64,000 nt of DNA from Candidatus Accumulibacter necessarius (GTDB lineage: Bacteria > Pseudomonadota > Gammaproteobacteria > Burkholderiales > Rhodocyclaceae): NCBI GenBank assembly GCA_017302435.1, contig JAFLDL010000022.1:1-64000 (forward strand), written 5' to 3'. The stretch's first letter is position 1. Every line of letters begins with the position of its first letter. The notes below the pieces were generated by a model that saw nothing but the letters and a program-made list of their open reading frames with translations, was not told where the DNA came from and ran no database searches. Shown one piece after another: positions 1 through 8,345 of this stretch. Made by a program: the position numbers and the translations under genes.

Positions 1-177
1 GGCCGTGGCGTGCTGCTGGGGCGCGGCGGCCGCCGGCGCCGCGCTGGTTGCGCTACCGGCGGCGGCCACCGCGGTGGCTACTGGACCTGGTGATTGCGGT
101 GCCTGGCCGGCTGTCAGTTCGAGAACGGCTACATCGTATTCGCGTCCGTTGACCGTCACCTTGAATTGTCTGGGCAT
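1..177 (-). CDS. Biotin carrier subunit of decarboxylase (5' part, runs off window)
   Basis: Start of a small biotin/lipoyl-carrier protein of the oxaloacetate / methylmalonyl-CoA decarboxylase type. The visible protein begins MPRQFKVTVNGREYDVAV, the usual N-terminus of these carriers, and then enters the Ala/Pro-rich flexible linker that precedes the biotinyl domain. The biotin-attachment motif itself lies outside the window. An AGGAG box sits a few bases before the ATG. It is the third gene of a minus-strand operon after the carboxyltransferase and the OadG-like subunit. The beta (membrane decarboxylase) subunit would be expected further downstream. Family assignment is good; the exact substrate is inferred from the neighbours. 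Confidence 0.8.
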   Translation of the reverse strand, partial: MPRQFKVTVNGREYDVAVLELTAGQAPQSPGPVATAVAAAGSATSAAPAAAAPQQHATA

Positions 178-189
178 GTCTTGCTCCTG

Positions 190-522
190 TTATCGGGGGC
201 CACGGCCCGTGGGCCCCGGCGTATGGGATGAATGCTGGGCGGCACGTCCGCCACTTGCCCAGCCGTGGCTTGAGGGTGCGATGTGTAGTATGCGATGGGG
301 CCCCATCGCGGCGAAGATCGCCGCCGACAGCGCCGCGACGTCCTCGTCAGGAACGCCCGGTCCGATCGGGCAGACGGTTCCCGTCGGGACGTCAAGCGGC
401 CTGGTCTTTTCCATCCGGCCAGTCAGCGAAACCATGACCTTGATCACTACTGCAACCAGAACCGAGATCACGATGGCGATCCCGTACACCTGGAGTGCCT
501 GGTAAATGGCGACAGTTACCAT
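190..522 (-). CDS. OadG-family small membrane subunit of sodium-pump decarboxylase
   Basis: A 110-residue protein with one N-terminal membrane segment (about residues 13-34) and a Pro/Gly-rich cytoplasmic tail. This is the architecture of the gamma (OadG) subunit of oxaloacetate decarboxylase and the delta subunit of methylmalonyl-CoA decarboxylase. This subunit anchors and assembles the complex on the membrane. It lies 26 bp after the carboxyltransferase stop and 12 bp before the biotin-carrier start, so co-transcription is likely. Sequence conservation in this family is low, so the call rests on topology and context. An AAAGG box precedes the ATG. Confidence 0.75.
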   Translation of the reverse strand: MVTVAIYQALQVYGIAIVISVLVAVVIKVMVSLTGRMEKTRPLDVPTGTVCPIGPGVPDEDVAALSAAIFAAMGPHRILHIAPSSHGWASGGRAAQHSSHTPGPTGRGPR

Positions 523-548
523 TGGATTTCTTGCCTTTCGTTGGCAGG

Positions 549-2102
549 TTACATTGGGATATTGCCGTGCTTCTTGGCCGGCCTGAGTTCACGCTTGTCA
601 AGGATCTTGCGCAGCGCCAGGGCGACCATCCAGCGCGTGTCCTGCGGCTCGATGACGTCGGTGATGTAGAAGTTGCTGGCGGAAACGTAAGGCGAAGCAA
701 ACTCGTCACGGTATTCCTGCGCCAGCTCAGCCGCTCTCGCCTGACGATCCTCGGCCTGCTCGAGTTCCTTGCGATAGAGGATCTTGACTGCCGCTTCAGC
801 GCCCATCACCGCAATCTCTGCGGTCGGCCAGGCGTACACCATGTCCGCTCCCATTTCCTGGCTGCACATCGCGAGATACGACCCGCCGTAGGCCTTGCGC
901 AGGATGACCGTGATCTTCGGCGCGGTACACGAGCCGTAGGCGGAGAGCATTTTCGCGCCATGACGGATGATGCCGCCACGTTCCTGTTCGACTCCCGGCA
1001 GGAAGCCCGGAACATCGACCAGGGTGACCAACGGCACGTTGAAGATGTTGCAGGTCCGGACAAAGCGCGCCACCTTGTCAGCGGCATTGAGATCCAGCGC
1101 GCCGGCCATGACCATCGGCTGGTTGGCGACCAGGCCGACCACGACACCGCTGATGCGGGCGAAGCCGACAATGACATTGCGGGCAAAGCCGGCATGCACC
1201 TCGAGCAGCTCGCCGTTGTCCACTACCCGGCGAATGACCGCATACATGTCCAGCGGTTCGGATGGGCTGTCCGGGATGCAGTCGTTGATCCCGGGGTCTT
1301 CCATCTCCTCGATCGGCACTGACAGGTCATGCGGCGGGTCCTCGGTATTGTTTGCCGGCAGATAGGAGAGTATCTGCTTGACCAGTGTGATCGCGTGACG
1401 GTCGTCTTCGGCGACGAAGTGGGCGTTGCCGCTGACCGTTGAGTGCATCTCGGCGCTGCCGACTTCGGCCATCGTGGTCGCTCGGCCGGTCACCGCCTTG
1501 ATCACCTCCGGCCCGGTGAGGAACATGTGCGCGTTGTTGCGCGTCATGATCACGAAGTCCATCAGTGCCGGTGAGTAGGCTGCACCGCCCGCGCAGGGAC
1601 CACAGATCACGGCGATCTGCGGCACTACGCCGGACATCAGAACATTGGCGTAGAACACGTCGCCGTAGCCGGACAGGGCATCGACTCCCTCCTGAATGCG
1701 TGCGCCGCCGGAATCCTTGAAGGCGACCAGTGGCACGCCGGTCTTGAGGGCATGGCGCATGATTCGCGTGATCTTTCTCGCCTGCATCTTGCCGAGAGTG
1801 CCGGCAACGACGCTGAAGTCCTGGCTGAAAGCGGCCACCTGTCCCGGGCCCACGTAGCCGCTGCCAGCGATCACGCCGTCCGCCGGTAGAACGCGTCCCT
1901 CCATGCCGAAGGCGGTCGCCGCGTGCGCAGCGTAGAGGCCAAGTTCCTGGAAAGTGCCCTCGTCAAAGAGTGTGTGAAGCCGCTCGCGAGCCGACAACAA
2001 ACCTTTGGCGTGCAGCGCTTCCAGCTTCTCGGGACTGACGTTTTCGGTCAGCTTGGCGCGCTTGGCGCGCAGCTTTTCAATCAAATCCGGTCGTATCGTC
2101 AT
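549..2102 (-). CDS. mmdA: Acyl-CoA carboxyltransferase, methylmalonyl-CoA decarboxylase alpha type
   Basis: A 517-residue biotin-dependent carboxyltransferase of the MmdA / PccB / AccD5 family. It shows the early GLLSARERLHTLFDEGTF motif and the two crotonase-like halves with oxyanion glycines (GGARIQEG near residue 125 and GGAAYSPALMDF near 165; YGGSYLAM near 400). It moves carboxyl groups between (methyl)malonyl-CoA and carrier-bound biotin. Because OadG-like and separate biotin-carrier genes follow, a sodium-translocating methylmalonyl-CoA decarboxylase is more likely than a propionyl-CoA carboxylase, which would be paired with a biotin carboxylase. In propionate-cycling bacteria this enzyme links the methylmalonyl-CoA route to a sodium gradient. 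The substrate is inferred. Confidence 0.85.
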   Translation of the reverse strand: MTIRPDLIEKLRAKRAKLTENVSPEKLEALHAKGLLSARERLHTLFDEGTFQELGLYAAHAATAFGMEGRVLPADGVIAGSGYVGPGQVAAFSQDFSVVAGTLGKMQARKITRIMRHALKTGVPLVAFKDSGGARIQEGVDALSGYGDVFYANVLMSGVVPQIAVICGPCAGGAAYSPALMDFVIMTRNNAHMFLTGPEVIKAVTGRATTMAEVGSAEMHSTVSGNAHFVAEDDRHAITLVKQILSYLPANNTEDPPHDLSVPIEEMEDPGINDCIPDSPSEPLDMYAVIRRVVDNGELLEVHAGFARNVIVGFARISGVVVGLVANQPMVMAGALDLNAADKVARFVRTCNIFNVPLVTLVDVPGFLPGVEQERGGIIRHGAKMLSAYGSCTAPKITVILRKAYGGSYLAMCSQEMGADMVYAWPTAEIAVMGAEAAVKILYRKELEQAEDRQARAAELAQEYRDEFASPYVSASNFYITDVIEPQDTRWMVALALRKILDKRELRPAKKHGNIPM

Positions 2103-2538
2103 CGGGATTCCTAACAGTGTCTGAGGTAGAACTAATTCTCATTCTTGCACCAGGTCGCTGCTGGCGAGCTTCCGGCAGCGTAGTATCCATATTTTCGTGC
2201 GTGTTGGCTAGTGCCACGAAAATTGCTGGAATCGTTTCGCCGGTCGTAGTCGGTGCCTTTGGCGTCGCAGAAAGGACCGGCTGGTCCCGATCCTTTCCCG
2301 GACAGGCCGCGAGCATGGGCGGGCTGGCAGTTGTCGGGATCAAGGACCGCGCGCTGGCGTCTTCAGGGTGGGCGGTTTCGCAGGACGGGCCGCAGCGTGG
2401 CCGGGGCCGGGCAGCGACAGGCCGTGGGATGACAGATTGCCGGCAAGGCCCCGTCTGTTGGCGTACAATGGAGGCAGGCCGATCAAGGATCCGACGCTGC
2501 AGCGGTCGGTGCCTGAAGAAATTGACGAGTCGCGTGCG
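2103..2538. other. Intergenic region, no gene seen
   Basis: About 435 bp between the start of the decarboxylase operon and the tRNA terminator. The open frames here have no recognisable family and no convincing ribosome site. The promoter of the leftward mmdA operon must lie near 2103-2200. A partly symmetric AGAACTAATTCT lies at about 2128-2139, but I cannot assign a regulator to it. Confidence 0.4.
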
Positions 2539-2539
2539 G

Positions 2540-2571
2540 AAAAAGAAAAAGCCCTGATTAATCATCAGGGC
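2540..2571 (-). terminator. Rho-independent terminator of tRNA-Leu
   Basis: Read on the minus strand, the hairpin GCCCTGAT-GATTA-ATCAGGGC (2551-2571) is followed by a T-rich tract (TTTTTCTTTTT). It lies 15 bp beyond the 3' end of the tRNA. The plus strand also has a T-run after the hairpin, so it may work both ways. Confidence 0.9.
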
Positions 2572-2586
2572 ATTACTTTTTTTGCT

Positions 2587-2673
2587 TGGTGCCCAAGAGA
2601 GGAATCGAACCTCCACGGTGTTGCCACCACTAGGACCTGAACCTAGCGCGTCTACCAATTTCGCCACCTGGGC
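2587..2673 (-). tRNA. tRNA-Leu (anticodon CAG), CCA encoded
   Basis: On the minus strand the molecule is 87 nt. The acceptor stem GCCCAGG pairs with CTTGGGC, and the anticodon stem CTAGG/CCTAG encloses loop TTCAGGT with anticodon CAG. A long variable arm typical of class II tRNA-Leu, a T-arm GGTTCGATTCC and an encoded CCA are present. A terminator follows directly. The protein-like frame starting MAKLVDAL over this interval is only the translated tRNA. Confidence 0.97.
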
Positions 2674-2712
2674 ATTTCCAGCGAAGGCCGAATTCTATAG
2701 GAACATGAGGAA

Positions 2713-4884
2713 ATGTCAATCATCAAACTGTCGGCTATACGCCGGCGAGACCCGTACGTCGAGCGTGAGCTCAAGCGCTACGAGCAGCCCCTGCCGTCGC
2801 GCGAATACATCCTGCAGATTCTGCAGGAACAGGGCAAACCCGTCGCTTTCGACGATCTCTGCGTACTGCTTGATGTCCAGAAAATCGAGCTGGAGACGTT
2901 TCAGCGTCGCTTGCGGGCAATGGAGCGCGAGGCGCAGTTGCTGCGCAACCGCAAGGGCTCCTACATCCTGCCCGAGCGCGCCAGCTTGATCGCCGGGCGC
3001 ATCGAGGGCCATCCGGACGGCTATGGTTTTCTGATTCCCGACGACGGCAGCGAAGACCTGTCGCTCGAAGCCCGGCAGATGTCCAAGGTCCTGCATCGCG
3101 ATCGCGCGCTGGTGCGTGTCGTCGGTGTTGATCGCCGCGGGCGGCGTGAGGGGGTCATCGTCGAAGTGCTCGAGCGCGCGAACAGCCGGGTCGTTGGCCG
3201 CGTCCTGCTGGAGCACGGAATCACGGTTGTTGTACCTGAAAATCGGCGGATCAACCAGGACATTCTGGTCGCCCCGGGCGGGGCGGTCAGCGCTCGCGCG
3301 GGCGAGGTGGTGACCGTCGAGATCATCGAACAGCCGGACCGGCACTCAAAACCGATCGGGCGCATCGTCGAGGTGTTGGGCAACTACGCCGACCCCGGCA
3401 TGGAAATCGAAATTGCATTGCGCAAGCACGAGTTGCCGTTCGAGTTTTCCAGCGGTGCGCTGGCCGAGGCCGCTGTCCTGCCGGACATTCTCGATCCAGA
3501 GCAGTGGCAGGACCGCGCGGACCTACGGGCCTTGCCGCTGGTGACCATCGACGGCGAGACGGCGCGAGACTTCGACGACGCGGTTTTCGCCGAAAAGCAG
3601 GGCCATGGCTGGCGGCTGGTGGTGGCGATTGCCGACGTCAGTCACTACGTCCAGCCGGGAACGGCGCTCGATCGCGAGGCCCGGGAGCGTGGCAATTCGG
3701 TCTATTTCCCTCGCCGGGTGATACCGATGCTGCCGGAGAAGCTCTCTAACGGTCTGTGCTCTCTGAATCCGGATGTCGACCGCCTGGCGATGGTCTGTGA
3801 CATGACGGTCGACGATCATGGCGAGATCACCGACTACCGCTTTTATCCAGCGGTTTTCCGCTCGCATGCGCGGCTGACCTATGATCAGGTGTGGAGCTGG
3901 CTCTCAGGCGCCACGCCGCCGGAGAGAGAGGTCCACCGCAGGCTGCAACCGCAGGTGCAGACGCTCTACGACCTGTTCAAGGTGCTTGGCGAGGCACGCG
4001 GAAAACGCGGCGCCATCGACTTCGAAACGATCGAGACGATGATGCTGTTCAACGAGCAGGGGAAGATCGAGAACATCGTTCCGGTGTACCGCAACGACGC
4101 GCACCGTCTGATCGAGGAATGCATGCTGGCTGCCAATGTCTGTGCTTCGGATTTTCTCCGGAGCAGGCGGCAGCCGTGCCTGTACCGGATTCACGAAGGT
4201 CCGACCACGGAGAAGCTCGAGGCCCTGCGCAACTTCCTTAAGGAGTTCGGCCTCGGCCTCGGTGGCGGTGACGAACCGACCGCCAGGGATTATGCGCTGT
4301 TGCTGGACAGCATCAAGAGCCGTCCCGATGCCCAGCTGCTGCAGACGGTGATGCTTCGCTCCCTGCGCCAGGCCATGTACAGTCCGGACAACGTGGGACA
4401 TTTCGGACTGTCGTACGAACACTACACCCACTTCACGTCACCGATCCGTCGCTACCCTGATCTGCTGGTCCATCGCGCGATAAAGGCAGTGCTGACGGGG
4501 ACGCACTACGCGCCGGGCAAGTGGGACGACATTGGGCTGCACTGCTCGATGACCGAGCGGCGTGCAGACGAGGCGACGCGCGATGTCAGCAACTGGTTGA
4601 AGTGCTACTACATGCTTGACCGAATCGGTGAGACTTTTGCCGGAACCATCGCAGCGGTGGTGCCCTTTGGCATCTTCGTCGCACTCGACGAGGTGTATGT
4701 CGAGGGCCTGGTGCATGTTTCGGAACTTGGCGAGGAATACTTCGCGTTCGACAGCGTCAAGCACCTGATGCTCGGCGAGCGGACCGGCAGACGCTATCGC
4801 CTCGGTGACCGTTTGCAGGTAAGGCTGGTGCGGGCTAACCTTGAAACCGGGCGGATTGACTTCGTGCTGGCCGACCCAACCTGA
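2713..4884 (+). CDS. rnr: Ribonuclease R
   Basis: A 723-residue RNase II/RNB-family 3'-5' exoribonuclease that degrades structured RNA and helps in rRNA and tmRNA-linked mRNA turnover. An N-terminal winged-helix region and cold-shock-like OB domains precede the RNB catalytic core, which has the acidic motif DGETARDFDDAV at about residue 280 and HFTSPIRRYPDLLVHR at about 573. The S1 RNA-binding domain starts near residue 638 (FAGTIAAVVPFGIFVALDE). Length is at the short end for RNase R because the C-terminal basic tail is missing. A GAGGA box sits 2 bp before the ATG, closer than ideal. The gene stands alone just after the divergent tRNA. Confidence 0.95.
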   Translation: MSIIKLSAIRRRDPYVERELKRYEQPLPSREYILQILQEQGKPVAFDDLCVLLDVQKIELETFQRRLRAMEREAQLLRNRKGSYILPERASLIAGRIEGHPDGYGFLIPDDGSEDLSLEARQMSKVLHRDRALVRVVGVDRRGRREGVIVEVLERANSRVVGRVLLEHGITVVVPENRRINQDILVAPGGAVSARAGEVVTVEIIEQPDRHSKPIGRIVEVLGNYADPGMEIEIALRKHELPFEFSSGALAEAAVLPDILDPEQWQDRADLRALPLVTIDGETARDFDDAVFAEKQGHGWRLVVAIADVSHYVQPGTALDREARERGNSVYFPRRVIPMLPEKLSNGLCSLNPDVDRLAMVCDMTVDDHGEITDYRFYPAVFRSHARLTYDQVWSWLSGATPPEREVHRRLQPQVQTLYDLFKVLGEARGKRGAIDFETIETMMLFNEQGKIENIVPVYRNDAHRLIEECMLAANVCASDFLRSRRQPCLYRIHEGPTTEKLEALRNFLKEFGLGLGGGDEPTARDYALLLDSIKSRPDAQLLQTVMLRSLRQAMYSPDNVGHFGLSYEHYTHFTSPIRRYPDLLVHRAIKAVLTGTHYAPGKWDDIGLHCSMTERRADEATRDVSNWLKCYYMLDRIGETFAGTIAAVVPFGIFVALDEVYVEGLVHVSELGEEYFAFDSVKHLMLGERTGRRYRLGDRLQVRLVRANLETGRIDFVLADPT

Positions 4885-5036
4885 TTCGGATCTGGCGGTG
4901 ACAGACCTTGCTGAACGCAGCCGCCCAGCCAGGCTGAACCCTCGGCCCCGCGGTGCCATGTGTTTCCATGGGCGTCTTCTGCGAAGGACGTGCCTTGGTA
5001 CACGGGCCGTCGACCGGGACGCAGGGAGCCGGGTCC

Positions 5037-5308
5037 ATGGCTGATCGGGCCAGCCGCCGCAATTTTCTTCGCGGTCGCTTCTCGACGCCGAACGGTGCCT
5101 TCCGCCCCCCTTGGCCGCGGCCGAGGCTGCTTTGATGACGGCATGCACGCGTTGCGGCGATTGTCGCCGGGCGTGCCCGAAACGGATCATTGGCCAAGGT
5201 GATGGTGGTTTTCGCGCGCTTGATTTCTTGGTCCGCGAATGTACTTTCTGGGCCGCCCCCTGCCCGACTGCTGCGATCGACCTTGGTCAGAGCTCCGATG
5301 CGTCCTGA
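5037..5308 (+). pseudogene. napF-like ferredoxin relic, frameshifted and truncated
   Basis: Frame one starts at the ATG at 5037 and reads MADRASRRNFLRGRF...AFRPPW, the usual NapF N-terminus. It runs out of frame in the stretch CCCCCCTTGGCC (about 5106-5117). The second frame continues as AAAEAALMTACTRCGDCRRACP, with the first 4Fe-4S cysteine cluster, and then RALDFLVRECTF. The second cluster is eroded to ECTFWAAPCPTAAI with several residues and cysteines lost, and the protein stops at 5308. Intact NapF proteins carry more iron-sulfur motifs and are about 160 residues long. A lost base in the TTGG run would explain the shift. Non-functional with good confidence. Confidence 0.75.
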
Positions 5309-8129
5309 CGTCATCGCGCATCAGGCGGGCGCTGGCGAGCCGTCGCCGGAGATCCCGGGACGGCTGCTGCGCGTGGTGGCGGTGATGGTCGAGGAGACTC
5401 GCCCGGGGCGAGTCGGACGGGTGAGCATGTCCAGCCATCTGGAGCGGGATCTGGGTCTCGACAGTCTGGCACGGGTCGAACTCCTGCTGCGTGTCGGCAG
5501 CGAGTTCGGCAAGTCTCTGCCCGAGGCTGCGCTCGCCGAGGCCGAAACGCCACAGGATCTGCTGCGATTCATCGACCGTGCTGGTGCCGAGCGCTTTGCG
5601 GCGATTGACCCCGACCTCGGCATCAGCAGCGGCCCGATCAGCATTCCCGGACAGGCAGAGACGCTGGTCGAGGTTCTTGAGTGGCATGCGGAGCGTACCC
5701 CACAACGTCCGCATGTGCTGCTCTATGGCGGCGACCAGGAGGGCGAGTTTCGTGCCGATACCATCACTTATCGCCAGTTGCTGGACCAGGCGCGGCGTGT
5801 TGCCACCGGCCTGGTCTCGCGCGGCCTGCTGCCGCGGCAGGCCGTGGCCCTGATGCTGCCCACCGGCAGTGACTATCTGACCAGCTTTTTCGGCGTCATG
5901 CTCGCTGGTGGCATTCCCGTACCGATCTATCCTCCCGCGCGGCTGGCGCAGATTGAGGATCACCTGCGACGGCACGCGCGTATCCTGGCCAACGCCGAAA
6001 CGGTGTTCATCATTACCGTGCCGCAAGCGAAGGGTGTGGCCGCACTCCTGCGCGCCGAGGCGCCGACCCTGACCGAGGTGCTGACCCCCGAGGATCTCGC
6101 CAGCGAACCGATGACCCTGCTTTACCGGGCGGCGCCCGAGGACATCGCTTTCCTGCAATACACCTCGGGCAGTACCGGCGATCCCAAGGGCGTCGTGCTC
6201 ACCCACGCCAACCTGCTGGCCAATCTACGGGCGATGGGCGAGGCGGTCGGCGTTTGCAGCGACGACGTGTTTGTTTCCTGGCTACCGCTGTATCACGATA
6301 TGGGACTGATTGGCGCCTGGTTTGGCTCGCTTTACTTCGGCATGCGGCTGGTACTGATGTCACCGCTGGCCTTCCTGTCACGGCCGGCGCGCTGGCTGCG
6401 CGCCATCTCGCACCATCGAGGCACGCTCTCCCCGGCACCCAACTTTGCCTACGATCTGTGCGCGAGGAAGCTCGCCGACGCCGACCTCGAAGGTCTCGAT
6501 CTCTCGTCCTGGCGGCTGGCGCTCAACGGCGCCGAACCGGTGAGTCCGGCCACACTGCAGGCCTTTGCCGAGCGCTTTGCGCCCTACGGCCTGCGACCCG
6601 AGGCGATCACACCGGTCTATGGCCTTGCCGAGTGCTCGGTCGGGCTGGCCTTTCCGCCGCTTGGGCGTGGCCCGCGTATCGACCTGATCCAGCGCGAAGC
6701 CTTGGTCAACCGGAAATGTGCGCTGCCGGCGGCGAGCGGCGACGTCGATGCAATGCACGTTCCGGCCTGTGGTCGGGTTCTGCCACGGCACGAGATCCGT
6801 GTGGTTGACGAAGCCGGCGACGAGCTACCGGACCGGCGCGTCGGTCAGCTGCAGTTTCGCGGGCCGTCTGCCACCTCCGGCTACTATCGCAACCCGCTGG
6901 CGACGCAGGCCCTGTTTCGTGATGGCTGGCTGGACTCCGGCGATTTCGCCTATACCGTCGAAGGGGAGATCTACCTGACGGGCCGGGTCAAGGACTTGAT
7001 CATCCGCGGCGGCCGCAACCTCTATCCCTATGAACTTGAACAGGCGGTCGGCAACCTGGCCGGCGTGCGCAGGGGCTGTGTGGCGGTGTTCGCCAGCAGG
7101 GACCCGGTGAATGCCATGGAACGTCTGGTGGTTCTGGCGGAAACGCGCGAGGACGACCCGGCCCGACGCGAGTCGCTGCGGCAGAAGATCAATGAGGTGG
7201 CCGTCGAGGCCATCGGCATGCCGGCGGACGAGGTTGTGCTGGCGCCACCAAATTCCGTCCTCAAGACATCAAGCGGCAAGATTCGGCGCAATGCCTCGCG
7301 CGATGCCTTCGAGCGTGGCTTGATCGGTGCCCGTGTCATGCCGGACCGGCAGCAGATGTTGCGGCTTGTCGTGGCCGCCTGGCGCGCACGCCTTGCCGAC
7401 GCCGCGGCGCGTCTGGGCAGGCGGGTCTATGGGCTGTGGTGCTGGACCGCTTTCCTGCTTCTTGCCGTACCGGTGATGCTCCTCGTTATCGCCCTGCGCG
7501 CGCCGGCGATCGGTCGTCGCATTGTTCATCGTGCAGCGCGGCTCTTCCTCTGGCTGGCGGGCATGCCTGTACCGACGACAGCAGCGGGAGACTTGCCGGC
7601 CGTACCGCACCTGCTGCTGGTCAACCACTGCAGCTATTTTGACGCCCTGGTGCTGTGCGCTGCCTTGCCACCGAGCGAGGCGTACAGCTTTGTCGCCAAG
7701 CGCGAGTTCGTCGAGCAGGTGGTCGTGCACGTTTTCCTGCGTGCGCTTGGCACCTTGTTTGTGGAACGTTTCGAGGCTTCACGCAGTGTCGAGGACGTGG
7801 ACGAAATCGTCGCCGCTCTCCGGCGAGGTCAGAAGATGGTGATTTTCCCGGAGGGCACCTTTTCTCGGGAAGCCGGCCTCAAGCCGTTTCGCATGGGCGC
7901 CTTCGTCGCCTCGGCACGGGCCGGCGTGCCGGTGCTGGTGGGCGGCCTGCGCGGTACGCGTGCCGTACTGCGGGATCGCACCTGGATGCCGCGGCGGGGT
8001 GAAGTGAGCTTCGCACTCGGGTCGCCGCTTGACCCGACTGGTGACGACTGGGCTGCAGCGGTGCGGCTGCGCGATTCGACGCGCCAGGAGATGCTGCGGC
8101 TTTGCGGCGAGCACGATCTCGATCGGTGA
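5298..8129 (+). CDS. ACP - fatty acyl-AMP ligase - PlsC acyltransferase fusion
   Basis: A 943-residue multidomain protein. An acyl-carrier domain comes first (about 1-95; phosphopantetheine site DLGLDSL, Ser near residue 56). An AMP-binding fatty acyl ligase follows (about 110-690; P-loop YTSGSTGDPKG near 288, C-terminal SSGKIRRN). The C-terminus is a 1-acylglycerol-3-phosphate O-acyltransferase-like domain (NHCSYFD near 775, FPEGTFS near 850) after a membrane segment near 715-735. The protein could activate a fatty acid, hold it on its own carrier and pass it to a lysolipid or another acceptor. I chose the ATG at 5298 because the frame upstream of it overlaps the napF relic; an upstream start at 5190 is also open. 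Substrate unknown. Confidence 0.85.
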   Translation: MRPDVIAHQAGAGEPSPEIPGRLLRVVAVMVEETRPGRVGRVSMSSHLERDLGLDSLARVELLLRVGSEFGKSLPEAALAEAETPQDLLRFIDRAGAERFAAIDPDLGISSGPISIPGQAETLVEVLEWHAERTPQRPHVLLYGGDQEGEFRADTITYRQLLDQARRVATGLVSRGLLPRQAVALMLPTGSDYLTSFFGVMLAGGIPVPIYPPARLAQIEDHLRRHARILANAETVFIITVPQAKGVAALLRAEAPTLTEVLTPEDLASEPMTLLYRAAPEDIAFLQYTSGSTGDPKGVVLTHANLLANLRAMGEAVGVCSDDVFVSWLPLYHDMGLIGAWFGSLYFGMRLVLMSPLAFLSRPARWLRAISHHRGTLSPAPNFAYDLCARKLADADLEGLDLSSWRLALNGAEPVSPATLQAFAERFAPYGLRPEAITPVYGLAECSVGLAFPPLGRGPRIDLIQREALVNRKCALPAASGDVDAMHVPACGRVLPRHEIRVVDEAGDELPDRRVGQLQFRGPSATSGYYRNPLATQALFRDGWLDSGDFAYTVEGEIYLTGRVKDLIIRGGRNLYPYELEQAVGNLAGVRRGCVAVFASRDPVNAMERLVVLAETREDDPARRESLRQKINEVAVEAIGMPADEVVLAPPNSVLKTSSGKIRRNASRDAFERGLIGARVMPDRQQMLRLVVAAWRARLADAAARLGRRVYGLWCWTAFLLLAVPVMLLVIALRAPAIGRRIVHRAARLFLWLAGMPVPTTAAGDLPAVPHLLLVNHCSYFDALVLCAALPPSEAYSFVAKREFVEQVVVHVFLRALGTLFVERFEASRSVEDVDEIVAALRRGQKMVIFPEGTFSREAGLKPFRMGAFVASARAGVPVLVGGLRGTRAVLRDRTWMPRRGEVSFALGSPLDPTGDDWAAAVRLRDSTRQEMLRLCGEHDLDR

Positions 8130-8147
8130 CCCCGGCATTAGCATTCC

Positions 8148-8167
8148 GGGGACAGTATATTTAACTC
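8148..8167 (+). repeat. Family-A repeat (outlying copy)
   Basis: GGGGACAGTATATTTAACTC lies just after the fusion gene. It is the same core as the many copies between 24 and 57 kb, and the only family-A copy seen left of 24 kb. Confidence 0.85.
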
Positions 8168-8345
8168 CCCGAGGTACCGGGAGGGTCGGCATCAACGGCC
8201 GCTCCCGGCCTGACGCTGCGGCACGCAGCCTTCATTATCGGCAAGCACTGCCTGGCTTGACACGGATTGCCGCTTCCGCGCATGCTGCGAGCGAAATGTC
8301 CCGGATCCCGATGCCAGCCAGTCTGCCGTCCCGCACGCCGTCGCC

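Noticed and set aside
495-1322. A 275-codon plus-strand frame
   Set aside because: Antisense to the carboxyltransferase gene; His/Arg-rich shadow composition.
2125-2145. Possible Fur box near AGAACTAATTCTCATT
   Set aside because: Only about 9 of 14 informative positions fit a 7-1-7 Fur consensus, and the downstream genes give no iron link.
2077-2667. Protein-like frame beginning MAKLVDALGSG
   Set aside because: This is the translated tRNA-Leu gene, a known annotation trap, followed by the terminator.
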